DNA of 64,000 bases from Chelatococcus sambhunathii (GCA_031316315.1 JADBEO010000017.1:1-64000), one strand, 5' to 3'. Positions 1 through 9,901 are shown, counted from the first letter of the stretch. The notes: generated from the letters alone by a model not told the origin. Numbers and translations are program-made.

Positions 1-13
1 GCACCCCACCCTT

Positions 14-36
14 CCCTCCCCTGTCCCAGGGGAGGG
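14..36. repeat. Short perfect hairpin upstream of the first gene
   Basis: A 9-bp perfect inverted repeat (arms CCCTCCCCT and AGGGGAGGG) encloses a 5-base loop. It may be a terminator or an intergenic palindrome. No gene is visible in the first 93 bases; a LemA-type gene is often found upstream of such TPM genes but would lie outside the window. Confidence 0.4.
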
Positions 37-93
37 ATCCGGAAGCCGTATGGCGCGGTCGGCAGCGTAGCCCTTGCCCCAGCCTGTCGCTTC

Positions 94-894
94 ATGCTCC
101 CAATGCGCGCCATGACGGGTCGGCGGATCATCCTATCGGTTCTGGGCGCGCTGCTGGTCCTGTGCGCTGCGGCGGCGCGCGCGGACTTCACCTTCCCCGC
201 CTTCACGAACTATGTCGTCGACCAGGCGAACGTCATTCCGCCCGCCGACGAGCAGGCGCTGGTCGCGAAGCTCAAGGCGTTTCAGGAACGATCCGGCCAC
301 CAGCTCGCGATCGCGACGGTTTCGTCGCTGCAGGGGACCTCGGTCGAGGACTACGGCAACCGCCTGTTCCGGGACTGGAAGCTCGGCGACAAGCAGGGCA
401 ATGACGGCGCGCTTCTCCTTGTCGCGCCGAACGAGCGGAAGGTCCGGATCGAGGTCGGCTACGGGCTGGAGGGCGACCTCACCGACGCGGTCTCGCGGCT
501 GATCATCGAGAACGCCATCCTGCCGCGCTTCAGGGCCGGCGACATCCCCGGCGGCATCGCCCGCGGGGCCGACGACGTCATGGCCGTGTTCTCGGGACAG
601 GCCGAGGACTACAAGCAGCGCGCCGCCCAGAAGGATGAGGACGCTGAGACGCCGACGATCGTTACGGTGTTCATGATCTGCTTCTGGCTGTTCTTCCTCT
701 ATGTGCTGTGGCGCTCGATCCGCTCCGGCGGATCCGGCGTTTCACGCCGGCGCCACGGCCCATGGATCATCGGCGGTCCCGGCTATGGCAGCGGTTGGGG
801 CGGCGGCGGAGGCGGCTGGGCGGGCGGGGGCGGAGGTTTCGGCGGCGGAGGCGGCGGATCCTCGGGCGGCGGAGGCGCGTCGGGCGGATGGTGA
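94..894 (+). CDS. TPM-domain (YgcG-like) membrane protein with Gly-rich C-terminus
   Basis: The protein has an N-terminal signal peptide ending near the ARA motif. A TPM (Psb32/YgcG) domain of about 130 residues follows and contains the family signatures VVDQAN near its start and EVGYGLEG in its middle. A transmembrane helix lies near residues 188-206. The tail is almost pure glycine, serine and tryptophan, as usual for YgcG homologues. TPM domains have been linked to acid-phosphatase activity and photosystem repair in plants; the bacterial role is unclear, probably envelope associated. Three in-frame ATGs (94, 103, 112) are possible starts, and the one at 112 gives the most typical signal peptide. 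The stop overlaps the start of the next TPM gene, so the two are probably co-translated. Confidence 0.88.
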   Translation: MLPMRAMTGRRIILSVLGALLVLCAAAARADFTFPAFTNYVVDQANVIPPADEQALVAKLKAFQERSGHQLAIATVSSLQGTSVEDYGNRLFRDWKLGDKQGNDGALLLVAPNERKVRIEVGYGLEGDLTDAVSRLIIENAILPRFRAGDIPGGIARGADDVMAVFSGQAEDYKQRAAQKDEDAETPTIVTVFMICFWLFFLYVLWRSIRSGGSGVSRRRHGPWIIGGPGYGSGWGGGGGGWAGGGGGFGGGGGGSSGGGGASGGW

Positions 895-1544
895 GCGCCG
901 GCGCCCCTTCGACCCTGAGACCCGGCGGAGACCTCGTCTCCGAGCGCGACCGCGCGGCCATCGCCGAGGCGGTCCGCGAAGCGGAAGCGGTCACGGCCGG
1001 CGAGATCGTCGTGGTGATCGAGACGGATCCATGCGAGGCGTTCGACGCCACCGTCGCTCTGATCGCGGCGGGCGTCATCGCGATCTTCTCGGCCGGGCCG
1101 CTGTCGCTGACCGGAATGGCGCTGCACTGGATCGTGTTCGCGCAGGCGACGGTCTTCGCCTGCCTGGCGGCGCTCGCCGCCTCCTCGCGGGTGCGCCATA
1201 CGCTCCGGATCGACCGTCTGCCGTCCGCGGCCGCCCATGAGGCCGCGCTCCGATCCTTCGAGGAACTGAAGCTGCATCGGACCCGCGAGCGCACGGCGGT
1301 GCTGATCCACGTCGCCGTCGCCGACCGGCATGTCGAGGTGATCGCGGACGAGGGCGTTCATGAATCTGTGGCGCCTGAAAGCTGGCGCGAGGCCGTCATG
1401 GACATCACCTCGGCGGCCAAGGATCATCGGCTCGTCGAGGGCGTCGTAGCGGCGGTCCGCCGTTGCGGCCAGGCGCTCGCCGAGGTGCTGCCGCCGGAGC
1501 CGGGCCTCGGAAACGAGCTGCCGGACGAGCCGGTGGTTCGTTAG
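888..1544 (+). CDS. Second TPM-domain membrane protein
   Basis: The start ATG at 888 overlaps the end of the upstream TPM gene by 7 bases, indicating translational coupling. The roughly 218-residue product has a short acidic N-terminal segment (SERDRAAIAEAVREAE) and two predicted membrane segments near residues 45-95. A C-terminal TPM-like part carries HVAVADRHVEVIADEGV and GVVAAVRRCGQALAEVLPP. This is the smaller TPM paralogue that commonly accompanies a Gly-rich one. The fold is predicted; the biochemical role is unknown. Confidence 0.82.
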   Translation: MVSAGAPSTLRPGGDLVSERDRAAIAEAVREAEAVTAGEIVVVIETDPCEAFDATVALIAAGVIAIFSAGPLSLTGMALHWIVFAQATVFACLAALAASSRVRHTLRIDRLPSAAAHEAALRSFEELKLHRTRERTAVLIHVAVADRHVEVIADEGVHESVAPESWREAVMDITSAAKDHRLVEGVVAAVRRCGQALAEVLPPEPGLGNELPDEPVVR

Positions 1545-1578
1545 GAACGACCGATCTGAAGGGCCGGCCTGCACAGCC

Positions 1579-1691
1579 GTCATCGCCGGGCTTGACCCGG
1601 CGACCCATCCGGCGCGGACGCGCCACTTTGATGGAAACTCGGAACATCCGAGTTCCTGGCGATGGATGCCCGGATCAAGTCCGGGCATGAC
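1579..1691. repeat. Intergenic inverted repeat (paired hairpins)
   Basis: The 113 bases between the convergent TPM and cysK genes start with GTCATCGCCGGGCTTGACCC and end with the near-inverse GGATCAAGTCCGGGCATGAC. Each arm can fold on itself and the two arms can pair with each other. It resembles dispersed palindromic intergenic repeats of alphaproteobacteria and could act as a bidirectional terminator. Confidence 0.7.
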
Positions 1692-1708
1692 GCCGCGCCA
1701 AAGTCCGC

Positions 1709-2695
<987 letters not shown>

Positions 2696-2710
2696 GGACG
2701 ATGCCTCCAT

Positions 2711-2807
2711 TGGCGCCGTCGTCTTTGGGCGGCGCTCGATCAGTACAATCTACCTGGAAGCTAGCAAAGACACAGGTTGGTGTCGATGATTGCTATAATA
2801 TACGTAT
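2711..2807 (-). promoter_or_regulatory. AT-rich leader between the Rrf2 gene and cysK
   Basis: This spacer is much richer in A and T than its surroundings. It holds a short palindrome (ATACGTAT near 2800-2807) within an AT-rich stretch just after the Rrf2 stop codon. It is a plausible cysK promoter and operator for the upstream Rrf2-type repressor, but no consensus -35/-10 pair can be assigned with confidence. Confidence 0.3.
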
Positions 2808-3266
2808 CTATATCGTAAAATCGTAGATCGGTCGGGAGTCCCCGAACACCGCGCGCCGCTCGGCCTCCTGGCAGAGGTCGTCGACGCTGATCTCCCCGAG
2901 CCGTTCGAGAAAACCCTTCGAAGCGGAGGCGATCATCGGCGTGACGACCTCGGCGACCAAGGCGGAGGCGTCCTCGTCACTCTCCTCGCCGCCTTCGCCT
3001 TCAGCTCTGCCCAGCGCCGCGAGCACGATGTCGGCGATCGAAATGCGGCGGCGCTCGCGCGCGAGCTCGTAGCCGCCGCGCGGACCGCGCACGCCCTTCA
3101 GGATGCCGGCGCGGACAAGCACCTGCAGAAGGGTCTCGAGATGGCGCGGGCGAAGGCCATGGCGCGCGGCGAGCGTCTTCGCGGCGATCGGCGTCGGCCG
3201 TGCATGGTAGGCGATGTCGACGACCGCCGCGACGGCGAGCAGCCCCCGGCGCGGAAGCAGGTTCAT
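2808..3266 (-). CDS. Rrf2 family transcriptional regulator
   Basis: The 152-residue protein begins with an Rrf2-type winged helix: LAARHGLRPRHLETLLQVL is the recognition region and GPRGGYELARE is the wing. The three cysteines that hold the Fe-S cluster in IscR and NsrR are missing; only one cysteine, in DLCQEAERR, is present. It is therefore probably not a cluster sensor and is closer to CymR-like or RirA-less Rrf2 proteins. Its place directly upstream of cysK on the same strand suggests control of cysteine synthesis (inference). It lies 18 bases downstream of dut and may share that transcript. Confidence 0.85.
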   Translation of the reverse strand: MNLLPRRGLLAVAAVVDIAYHARPTPIAAKTLAARHGLRPRHLETLLQVLVRAGILKGVRGPRGGYELARERRRISIADIVLAALGRAEGEGGEESDEDASALVAEVVTPMIASASKGFLERLGEISVDDLCQEAERRAVFGDSRPIYDFTI

Positions 3267-3284
3267 GGTTTCGGACTCCTGCGG

Positions 3285-3737
3285 TTAAACGCCGGTCGAG
3301 CCGAAACCGCCCTCCCCTCGCGCGCTGGCGTCCAGCGCGGTCGTCTCGAGGATTTCCGCGCGCGCGACCGCGGCGACGACGAGTTGGGCGATGCGAGCGC
3401 CGCGCTCGACCACGAAGCTTTCGTCGCCGAGATTGACGAGAAGGACTTTGACCTCTCCACGATAGTCCGCATCGACCGTCCCGGGCGCGTTCAACACCGT
3501 CACGCCATGCTTCAGAGCAAGGCCCGAACGGGGCCGGATCTGCGCTTCAAACCCCTGCGGGAACTGGAGCGACAATCCGGTCGGGACAAGGGCCCGTGCG
3601 CCGGGCCGAAGCGTCAAAGGAGCGGTTTCCTCGACCGCGGCGCGCAGATCCATGCCCGCTGCGCCTGAGGTTTCGTAAGCAGGCGCAGGCAACCCATGCG
3701 CGTGGGACAGGCGCAGAATCTTTAGTCGGACGTTCAT
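3285..3737 (-). CDS. dut: dUTP diphosphatase
   Basis: Trimeric dUTPase hydrolyses dUTP to dUMP and pyrophosphate, keeping uracil out of DNA and feeding dTMP synthesis. All five family motifs are visible: [34 protein letters not shown] with the catalytic Asp, RIAQLVV, and the C-terminal [10 protein letters not shown]-loop-like arm. At 150 residues the length is typical. The start overlaps the coaBC stop by 4 bases (ATGA), a conserved coaBC-dut coupling. Confidence 0.97.
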   Translation of the reverse strand: MNVRLKILRLSHAHGLPAPAYETSGAAGMDLRAAVEETAPLTLRPGARALVPTGLSLQFPQGFEAQIRPRSGLALKHGVTVLNAPGTVDADYRGEVKVLLVNLGDESFVVERGARIAQLVVAAVARAEILETTALDASARGEGGFGSTGV

Positions 3738-4957
3738 GCGGGGCGCCCGAGCGAGGCTGCGAAGCGCTCCACGAGTTCTTCCGCGACGGCGCCCTTGCTC
3801 ATCGCCGGCCAGGATTCGACTCCGTCGGCGCTGACGAGATGGACGGTGTTGGCCTCACCGCCCATCACGCCGCTCGCCGGCGAGACGTCGTTGGCGACGA
3901 TCAGGTCGCAACCTTTCCGGGCCAGCTTCTCCTTGGCGTGCGCCACGACGTTCTCCGTCTCCGCCGCGAAGCCGACGAGCAGCCTCGGCCTGTCCGCGCG
4001 CCCGGCGACCGTCGCGAGGATGTCCGGGTTCTCCACGAGAGACAGCGCCGGCGGGCCGCCCCCGCCCTTCTTCAGCTTCTGCGGGGCGCCGTCGGTGCGC
4101 CAGTCCGCGACGGCGGCGGCGAAGACGCCGATGTCGGCCGGAAGCGATCGCTCGACCGCCTCGAGCATCTCGCGCGCGGTCTCCACCCTGACGACCGTCA
4201 CATCTTTGGGATCGGTTATCGAGACGGGGCCGGAGACGAGCGTGACCTCGGCCCCCGCCCGGGCGGCGGCGGCGGCGATGGCGTGGCCCTGCCTGCCCGA
4301 GGAGCGGTTCGCGAGCACCCGCACCGGGTCGATCGGCTCATGGGTCGGTCCGGAGGTGACAAGCACGCGCAGGCCAACGAGAGGTCCTTCGCGGCGGCCG
4401 TGGAGCTTCCGCTCGACCGCCGCGACGATGTCGAGCGGCTCGCTCATTCGGCCGAGGCCGCTCTCGCCGCGCTCCGCCATCGGTCCGGTCTCCGGCCCGA
4501 CGAAGGACACGCCGTCCGCTGTCAGCCGCTCGACGTTGCGCCGCGTCGCTGCGTTCTCCCACATGGTCGGGTTCATCGCCGGCGCGAGTAGGATCGGCGC
4601 GGTGGTCGCGATCAGCGCAGTCGAGGCGAGATCGTTGGCCAGGCCGTTCGCCATCTTCGCGATGAGATCGGCGGTCGCCGGCGCGACCAGGACGAGGTCG
4701 GCGTCGCGCGCAAGACGGATGTGCCCGACGTCGTGCTCGTCCGTGAGATCGAACAGGTCCTGGAAGCAGCGTTCGGCCGTCAGGGTCGCAACGGACAGCG
4801 GCGTGACGAACTGCGCCCCCCCGGCGGTCAGGATCGCCCGCACCGAGAAGCCGCGCTCCTTCAGACGCCGGATCAGGTCAAGCGACTTGTACGCGGCGAT
4901 GCCGCCGCCGATGACGAGAAGGATGCGGGGGGCGGTCACGGGGCGGGGTGGTCCCAA
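3734..4957 (-). CDS. coaBC: Bifunctional phosphopantothenoylcysteine decarboxylase / phosphopantothenate-cysteine ligase
   Basis: This enzyme carries out two successive steps of coenzyme A biosynthesis in the cytosol. The N-terminal CoaC flavoprotein domain shows [15 protein letters not shown], the active-site His region [13 protein letters not shown] and the substrate loop [12 protein letters not shown]. The C-terminal CoaB ligase domain shows [21 protein letters not shown] and the [13 protein letters not shown] signatures. At 407 residues it is full length. Its start overlaps the end of the FitB-like toxin gene by 22 bases, so translation of a core CoA gene may be coupled to a toxin-antitoxin pair. 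Confidence 0.97.
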   Translation of the reverse strand: MGPPRPVTAPRILLVIGGGIAAYKSLDLIRRLKERGFSVRAILTAGGAQFVTPLSVATLTAERCFQDLFDLTDEHDVGHIRLARDADLVLVAPATADLIAKMANGLANDLASTALIATTAPILLAPAMNPTMWENAATRRNVERLTADGVSFVGPETGPMAERGESGLGRMSEPLDIVAAVERKLHGRREGPLVGLRVLVTSGPTHEPIDPVRVLANRSSGRQGHAIAAAAARAGAEVTLVSGPVSITDPKDVTVVRVETAREMLEAVERSLPADIGVFAAAVADWRTDGAPQKLKKGGGGPPALSLVENPDILATVAGRADRPRLLVGFAAETENVVAHAKEKLARKGCDLIVANDVSPASGVMGGEANTVHLVSADGVESWPAMSKGAVAEELVERFAASLGRPA

Positions 4958-5370
4958 GGGTTCACAAGCTCGACGCCGACATCGCTGAAATCGCGCGTGT
5001 TGCGCGTGGCCACGGCGAAACCGCGGCTCGCGGCGATGGCGAGGATCTGGAAATCGAAGCCGTGGAAATGTCGGCCTTTCCGTCGTCGCTCCGCAATCAG
5101 GGGACCGAAGCTTTCGGCGGCAGCCTGATCAAACGGCAGGATGCGGCGCGGAAAATAGGTTTTGAACGCCCGCCGGGCGGCCGACTCGAAATCGTCGCGG
5201 CGCCGGCCGTTCGGCAGCTTGTTGATACCGACGCCAATCTCCGCGACCGTGATCGCCGTCGTGCAGAGCGACTCAAGGCTCGTGCCGCGCAGCCACGAGA
5301 GGACCGCTTGTGATCGCTCGTCGGGCGGCCGCATCAGCTCAGAAACTATGTTTGTATCCAGGACGATCAT
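4936..5370 (-). CDS. FitB/VapC-like PIN-domain toxin (ribonuclease)
   Basis: This is a 144-residue PIN domain of the FitB class. The N-terminal MIVLDTNIVSELMRPP carries the first catalytic Asp, TTAITVAEIGVGI the conserved Glu, and FDFQILAIAASRG plus ATRNTRDFSDVG the remaining acidic residues. The C-terminal VNPWDHP is typical of FitB. All catalytic acids are present, so it should be an active Mg-dependent RNase. I chose the ATG at 5370, which aligns with the family start. It overlaps the antitoxin gene by 32 bases upstream and coaBC by 22 bases downstream. Confidence 0.9.
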   Translation of the reverse strand: MIVLDTNIVSELMRPPDERSQAVLSWLRGTSLESLCTTAITVAEIGVGINKLPNGRRRDDFESAARRAFKTYFPRRILPFDQAAAESFGPLIAERRRKGRHFHGFDFQILAIAASRGFAVATRNTRDFSDVGVELVNPWDHPAP

Positions 5371-5632
5371 AGGCGTCATAGTCCGGGCCGCTGAAATCCG
5401 GCGGTTCGCGCATCGGCTCACGCGCCGGAATGTCGAGGTTGACGCCGCCTAGCGGATCGAAGATGGCGGCGAAGCCATCGGCCAAATTGCCAGCGGCTTC
5501 CCCGTCTTCGCGCAGCGCGGCCTTGAGGATCCGTCGCGCTTCTTCCTCCATCGACCAGCCGCGTCGGGCTGCACGAACCCGAAGCTCGGTTTTCAGATCG
5601 TCGTCGATGTTTCTGATGGTAAGCGTCGCCAT
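5339..5632 (-). CDS. FitA-like ribbon-helix-helix antitoxin
   Basis: The N-terminus MATLTIRNIDDDLKTELRVR and the following GWSMEEEARRIL are the standard FitA/VapB RHH DNA-binding strand and helices. The C-terminal part (residues 50-97, with PDFSGPDYDAYDRPG) should thread into the PIN toxin active site. Its 3' end overlaps the toxin start, as usual for such pairs. The pair would autoregulate its own expression, but here it sits within a run of same-strand housekeeping genes between ubiB and coaBC. Confidence 0.88.
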   Translation of the reverse strand: MATLTIRNIDDDLKTELRVRAARRGWSMEEEARRILKAALREDGEAAGNLADGFAAIFDPLGGVNLDIPAREPMREPPDFSGPDYDAYDRPGYKHSF

Positions 5633-5675
5633 TGAGATCACCGTCGCAGCATTGATGGCGTTGCAGTCAATGCTA

Positions 5676-7250
5676 TCACCACAGCACGACGACTACCAGC
5701 GCCACCGCGACCGCTCCGAGCGCCAGGTTGCCGATCAGCGTGGCGCGCTGGACTCCTTTGACGATCGCCTGGATGCTGTCCTCGGAATAGCTGAGGCCGC
5801 CGCGCACGACTTCCTCCAGTTCGATCGAGGTGCGCTCGACGCGGAGCAGGAGATCCGGCAGGCGCGAGACCCCCAGCGCAAGCTTGCGCAGCTCAACGCC
5901 GGCGGTCTCGCCGATCCCGATCGGGCCTAGGTTTCGCTCCAGCCATTCGCGGACGACGGGCTCGGCGGTCCGCCACATATCGAGTTTCGGGTCGAGCGAC
6001 CGCGCGACGCCTTCCACCACGACCATCGTCTTCTGCAGCATCAGCAGCTCCGGCCGGGTCTGCATCCGGAACAGCTCGGTCACCTCGAAGAGCAGGGTGA
6101 GGAGCTTCGCCATCGAGATCTGGTCGGCGGTGCGCGAGTGTATCGGCTCGCCGATGGCCCGGAGGGCTCGGGCGAACTCGTCGATCGACTCCTCGGGCGG
6201 CACGTAGCCAGCCTCGAAATGCACCTCGGCGATGCGCCTGTAGTCGCGCACGATGAAGCCGTGCAGGATCTCCGCGAGGAACCTGCGCTCCTTCGGTCCT
6301 AGCCGGCCGGTGATGCCGAAGTCGACCGCGACGATCGACCCGCCGGCGTCGACGAACAGGTTTCCGGGATGCATGTCGGCGTGGAAGAAGCCGTCGCGCA
6401 TCGCGTGCCGCAGGAAGGTCTGCATCAGGTGTCGGCCGAGCGCCGGCAGGTCGTGGCCGGCGGCCGCCAGCGCCGCATGATCGGAGAGCTTCACGCCCTC
6501 CACCCAGTCGAGCGTCATCACCGCGCGCGCGGTGCGCTCCCAGTCGACCGAGGGAACCCGAAAGCCGGGATCGGCCGCGGTGTTCTCAGCGATCTCGGAC
6601 AGGGCGGCGGCCTCAAGCCTCAGATCCATCTCGATCGCGACGGATCGGGCGAGCGTCTCGACCACCTCGACCGGCTTCAGGCGACGGGCCTTCGGAACGC
6701 GACGCTCGAAGAAGCGCGCGACCGCGTAGAAGGCGCGCAGGTCCTTCGCGAAGCGCTGCGTCACGCCCGGCCGCAGCACCTTCACGGCGACGTCGCGCTC
6801 GAAGCCGTCGACGTCCCGGATCCGCGCGCGGTGGACCTGCGCGATGGAAGCCGCGGCGACCGCCGGGCCGAAGCTCAGGAACCGGCTTTCCAGCGCGCCG
6901 CCGAGGGCCTCTGCGACGGTGCGCTCCGCCTCCTCCTGCGGGAAGGGAGGGACGCGGTCGTGCAACTCCTCGAGGTCCTTGGCGACGTCGAATCCGACGA
7001 CGTCCGGGCGGGTCGCGAGGAACTGGCCGAGCTTGACGTAGGACGGCCCGAGCCGCTCGAAGGCGCGGGCGAGCCCCTCGGCGCCATCGCCGGCCGAGCG
7101 CCTCTCGATCAGCCGGCCGAGGCGGATCAGCGCCCGAACGGACGATGGAAGCTCGATCGGATCGGCGAGCCGGAGCGCGCCCTCGCGGGCCATCACGACG
7201 CCGGCGCGCGCGAGGCGGAAGAAATTCGGGAGGAGGCCTAACGCGGGCAT
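5676..7250 (-). CDS. ubiB: Ubiquinone biosynthesis protein UbiB (ABC1/ADCK atypical kinase-like)
   Basis: UbiB is an inner-membrane atypical kinase/ATPase needed for ubiquinone synthesis, thought to extract lipid intermediates. The 524-residue protein shows the family KxGQ motif in PSYVKLGQFLATRPD, the ATP-binding lysine in VAVKVLRPG, the catalytic HADMHPGNLFV and the metal-binding VAVDFGITG. A C-terminal hydrophobic helix (residues 500-524) anchors it in the membrane. It follows ubiE on the same strand, in the conserved mutM/ubiE/ubiB context. About 43 bases separate its end from the FitA-like gene. Confidence 0.96.
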   Translation of the reverse strand: MPALGLLPNFFRLARAGVVMAREGALRLADPIELPSSVRALIRLGRLIERRSAGDGAEGLARAFERLGPSYVKLGQFLATRPDVVGFDVAKDLEELHDRVPPFPQEEAERTVAEALGGALESRFLSFGPAVAAASIAQVHRARIRDVDGFERDVAVKVLRPGVTQRFAKDLRAFYAVARFFERRVPKARRLKPVEVVETLARSVAIEMDLRLEAAALSEIAENTAADPGFRVPSVDWERTARAVMTLDWVEGVKLSDHAALAAAGHDLPALGRHLMQTFLRHAMRDGFFHADMHPGNLFVDAGGSIVAVDFGITGRLGPKERRFLAEILHGFIVRDYRRIAEVHFEAGYVPPEESIDEFARALRAIGEPIHSRTADQISMAKLLTLLFEVTELFRMQTRPELLMLQKTMVVVEGVARSLDPKLDMWRTAEPVVREWLERNLGPIGIGETAGVELRKLALGVSRLPDLLLRVERTSIELEEVVRGGLSYSEDSIQAIVKGVQRATLIGNLALGAVAVALVVVVLW

Positions 7251-7284
7251 GACGCGGCGATACCGGCGATGCGGAGCGGTCGCT

Positions 7285-7404
7285 CTTGTCCCGGCCTTGA
7301 GCCGGGTCCCTGACGCGCGGCGGCGCCGAGGAGACCGAGACCGTCCGAGCCGACCTTTTCGGAGAGTTTGGCGGCTCTGGGTCCCGGCTCAAGGCCGGGA
7401 CAAG
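7285..7404. repeat. Intergenic inverted repeat, CTTGTCCCGG type
   Basis: The spacer between ubiE and ubiB begins CTTGTCCCGGCCTTGAGCCG and ends with its near reverse complement, CGGCTCAAGGCCGGGACAAG. A copy with a very similar right arm lies at 33924-34038. It is probably a dispersed palindromic element and may modulate read-through from ubiE to ubiB. Confidence 0.7.
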
Positions 7405-7416
7405 GGGCGGCGCGGC

Positions 7417-8187
7417 TCAAATCCGAAAACCCGAATGCAGGCAGGCGATCCCGCCGGTCATGGGCGTCGCCTCGACCTGTTCGAAGCCGGCCTCGCGCAT
7501 CATGTCGGCGAAGGCCGCGGCGTCCGGGAAGCGCCGGATCGACTCGACGAGATAGCGGTAGCTCTCGGCGTCGCCCGCCACCATCTGGCCGAGTCGCGGA
7601 ATGACGTTGAACGAGAAGGCGTCGTAGACCTTGTCGAAGCCCGGCACGTCGACCTTCGAGAATTCGAGCACGAGCGCCCGTCCGCCGATTTTCAGGACAC
7701 GTCTCATCTCCCTCAGCGCGACGTCGACGCGCGGCACGTTGCGGATGCCGAAGGCGATCGTGACGGCGTCGAAGCTCCTGTCGGGAAACGGCAGATCCTC
7801 GGCGTTGCCCTGGACGAACTCGATGCGGTCGCCGAGCTTTCTCTCCGCCGCCCTGGCGCGGCCGACGTCGAGCATCGCGCCGTTGATGTCGAGCGCGACC
7901 ACCTTCACGCCCTCTCCGCCCCTGTCGAGCGCCCGGAACGAGATGTCGCCGGTGCCGCCCGCGACGTCGAGCAGGCGGAACCCGCGCGCGCCCTTCGGCA
8001 CGCCCAGCGCGGTGACCATCGCCGACTTCCACGCCCGGTGCAGTCCGCCCGACATCAGGTCGTTCATCAGGTCGTAGCGCGAGGCGACCTTGTGGAAGAC
8101 GTCGTCGACCAGCCCCTGCTTCTCGCCGGGCGCGGCCTCGGCGAAGCCGAAATGGGCCGTGTTGTCGAAGGTTTCGCTGCTGGTCAT
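7417..8187 (-). CDS. ubiE: Ubiquinone/menaquinone C-methyltransferase
   Basis: This SAM-dependent enzyme methylates the benzoquinol ring in ubiquinone synthesis. The 256-residue product shows the SAM-binding loop [13 protein letters not shown], the family box [30 protein letters not shown] and a C-terminal [14 protein letters not shown] chose the ATG at 8187 because the next residues ([15 protein letters not shown]) match typical UbiE N-termini; the frame stays open upstream but reads through repeat DNA. It is divergent from mutM and leads the leftward ubi-coaBC-dut-cysK series. Confidence 0.95.
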   Translation of the reverse strand: MTSSETFDNTAHFGFAEAAPGEKQGLVDDVFHKVASRYDLMNDLMSGGLHRAWKSAMVTALGVPKGARGFRLLDVAGGTGDISFRALDRGGEGVKVVALDINGAMLDVGRARAAERKLGDRIEFVQGNAEDLPFPDRSFDAVTIAFGIRNVPRVDVALREMRRVLKIGGRALVLEFSKVDVPGFDKVYDAFSFNVIPRLGQMVAGDAESYRYLVESIRRFPDAAAFADMMREAGFEQVEATPMTGGIACLHSGFRI

Positions 8188-8268
8188 CAGGGTCTTGCGC
8201 TGGGACGCGTCGGGCGCGCGGACCCTAGCTTGCGACGGCGGGGGACGCCAGCGCCGGCTCGAGCGGCG

Positions 8269-8404
8269 GTCATCCCGGCCGAGCGAAGCGAGAGCCGGGA
8301 TCGTACGCAAGAAAAGGCTGCGTCGGAGCGCCGGCTCAGACTATCTACGTCGCTCGATCCTGAACCCGATCCCGGCTCGCGGCTTTCGCCGCCTCCGGGA
8401 TGAC
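8269..8404. repeat. Intergenic inverted repeat, GTCATCCCGG type (copy 1)
   Basis: This 136-base element starts GTCATCCCGGCCGAGCGAAG and ends CCGGGATGAC, and each arm is itself a hairpin. Its first 36 bases are identical to the element at 32557-32657. It lies in the ubiE/mutM divergent spacer, immediately before the mutM start. Confidence 0.75.
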
Positions 8405-8417
8405 GAGCCCCTAAGCC

Positions 8418-9299
8418 ATGCCCGAGCTCCCCGAAGTCGAGACCGTGCGCCGGGGCCTCGCGCCCGTCATGGAAGGGCGGCGGATCGAAAGCGTCGACGC
8501 CCGACGGCCGGACCTGCGCTTTCCCTTTCCCGAACGCTTCGCCGAGCGGCTCGCCGGCCGCGAGATCGTCTCGCTCGGCCGCCGCGCCAAGTATCTGCTG
8601 GCCGATCTGGACGACGGCGAGACGCTGGTCATGCATCTCGGCATGTCGGGTTCGTTCCGGGTGGAGCTTTCGGAGGTTCAGACCACGCCCGGCGCCTTCC
8701 ACCATCCGCGCTCGGTCGCGTCCGCGCACGACCACGTCGCCTTCGTCCTCTCCGGCGGAGCCACTGTCACCTACAACGACCCGCGCCGCTTCGGCCTCAT
8801 GGCGCTGATCCCGCGCTCCGGGCTGGAGGCGCATCCGTTGTTCCGCCATGTGGGAGTGGAGCCGCTCGGCAACGAGCTCGACGCCGGGCTGCTCGCAAAA
8901 CTGTTCGCCGGCAAGCAGACCAGCCTCAAGACGGCGCTGCTCGACCAGCGTCTGATCGCGGGGCTCGGCAACATCTATGTCTGCGAGGCGCTGCACGAGG
9001 CGAGGCTGTCGCCGAAGCGCTTGGCCGGCACGATCGCAAGAGGCTGCGGCGGGCCGACCAAGCGCGCCGAGGCGCTCGCGCCCGCCATCCGCAAGACGCT
9101 CGAGGCGGCGATCGCCGCGGGCGGCTCGACCCTGCGAGATTTTCGGCATGCGGACGGCGAGCTCGGCTACTTCCAGCATTCCTTCCGCGTGTACGACCGC
9201 GAGGGCGAGCCCTGCCCGAGGGAGGGCTGCCGGGGCGTGGTGAAGCGCATCGTGCAGACCGGGCGCTCGACGTTCTACTGCCCCGAATGCCAGAAGTGA
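8418..9299 (+). CDS. mutM: Formamidopyrimidine-DNA glycosylase
   Basis: MutM excises 8-oxoguanine and formamidopyrimidines from oxidised DNA and has AP-lyase activity. The N-terminus [14 protein letters not shown] supplies the catalytic Pro after Met removal and the adjacent Glu. GRRAKYLL contains the conserved Lys. The C-terminal zinc finger has two CxxxxC/CxxC pairs (PCPREGC and FYCPEC). At 293 residues it is full length. It ends 3 bases from the convergent GFA-family gene. Confidence 0.97.
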   Translation: MPELPEVETVRRGLAPVMEGRRIESVDARRPDLRFPFPERFAERLAGREIVSLGRRAKYLLADLDDGETLVMHLGMSGSFRVELSEVQTTPGAFHHPRSVASAHDHVAFVLSGGATVTYNDPRRFGLMALIPRSGLEAHPLFRHVGVEPLGNELDAGLLAKLFAGKQTSLKTALLDQRLIAGLGNIYVCEALHEARLSPKRLAGTIARGCGGPTKRAEALAPAIRKTLEAAIAAGGSTLRDFRHADGELGYFQHSFRVYDREGEPCPREGCRGVVKRIVQTGRSTFYCPECQK

Positions 9300-9302
9300 G
9301 GG

Positions 9303-9758
9303 TCAGTCGGGGAGCGCCGCGAACTCCGCCGTCAGGGCGCCGAACGCCTCCATCGGCGGGAACTTCGGATAGCTGTGGGGCGCAGGCGTCTGCGCCCAGG
9401 GCAGCATCTCGCTCGTCATCGTTTCGACGAAGGGCGTGAACCAGCTGACGTCGTCCAGCATCATGGCGCGCACGTTCACGAACCAGTCCATGCCCGGCAT
9501 CTTCGTGAACATCCAGCTGAGGCAGCTCGGGCAGCAGAAGTGTTTCAGCTCGGCGCGCAGGCCGCCGAGCGTCGGCTCTCCCTGAATGACCTCGAAGCCT
9601 TCTGCGGGAATGGCGACGGAGAGCGAGTAGGGTCCGCCGGTCATGCGCTGGCAGCCGGTGCAATGACAGGCCATCGTCAGCAGCGGCGGCGCGCTGATCC
9701 TGATCCGGACCTCTCCGCAGCGGCAGCCGCCTTCGAGCGGCAGTTTGGGTCGCGCCAT
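9303..9758 (-). CDS. GFA-family (glutathione-dependent formaldehyde-activating-like) zinc protein
   Basis: The roughly 151-residue protein has the CENP-V/GFA cysteine pattern: GGCRCGEVRI near the start, CHCTGCQRMTG around residue 33 and FCCPSCLSW around residue 75. These residues bind two zinc ions. Gfa itself was proposed to condense glutathione with formaldehyde, but most members have no proven function. The start at 9758 gives the family N-terminus; longer in-frame starts exist upstream. It lies between mutM and the enoyl-CoA hydratase, facing mutM. Confidence 0.85.
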   Translation of the reverse strand: MARPKLPLEGGCRCGEVRIRISAPPLLTMACHCTGCQRMTGGPYSLSVAIPAEGFEVIQGEPTLGGLRAELKHFCCPSCLSWMFTKMPGMDWFVNVRAMMLDDVSWFTPFVETMTSEMLPWAQTPAPHSYPKFPPMEAFGALTAEFAALPD

Positions 9759-9901
9759 CACGTCCTCCGTTTGGACCAAGGACATAAAGCGCAGGCGACC
9801 ATCGTCATCCCGGGAGCGCGATCCCACGCGGCATCGTTTTCCGCATCCGGCGCTCTATGCTGGCCTCGACCCCGGCTCCCGCCCGCCCGCCAAGAGGCCC
9901 C

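Noticed and set aside
2808..3266. IscR-type Fe-S sensor
   Set aside because: The three clustered cysteines required for cluster binding are absent; only one cysteine is present near the C-terminus.
9800..9842. Third copy of the GTCATCCCGG repeat between the GFA gene and enoyl-CoA hydratase
   Set aside because: Only a short left arm (GTCATCCCGGGAGCG) is present and no matching right arm was found, so it is not a full element.
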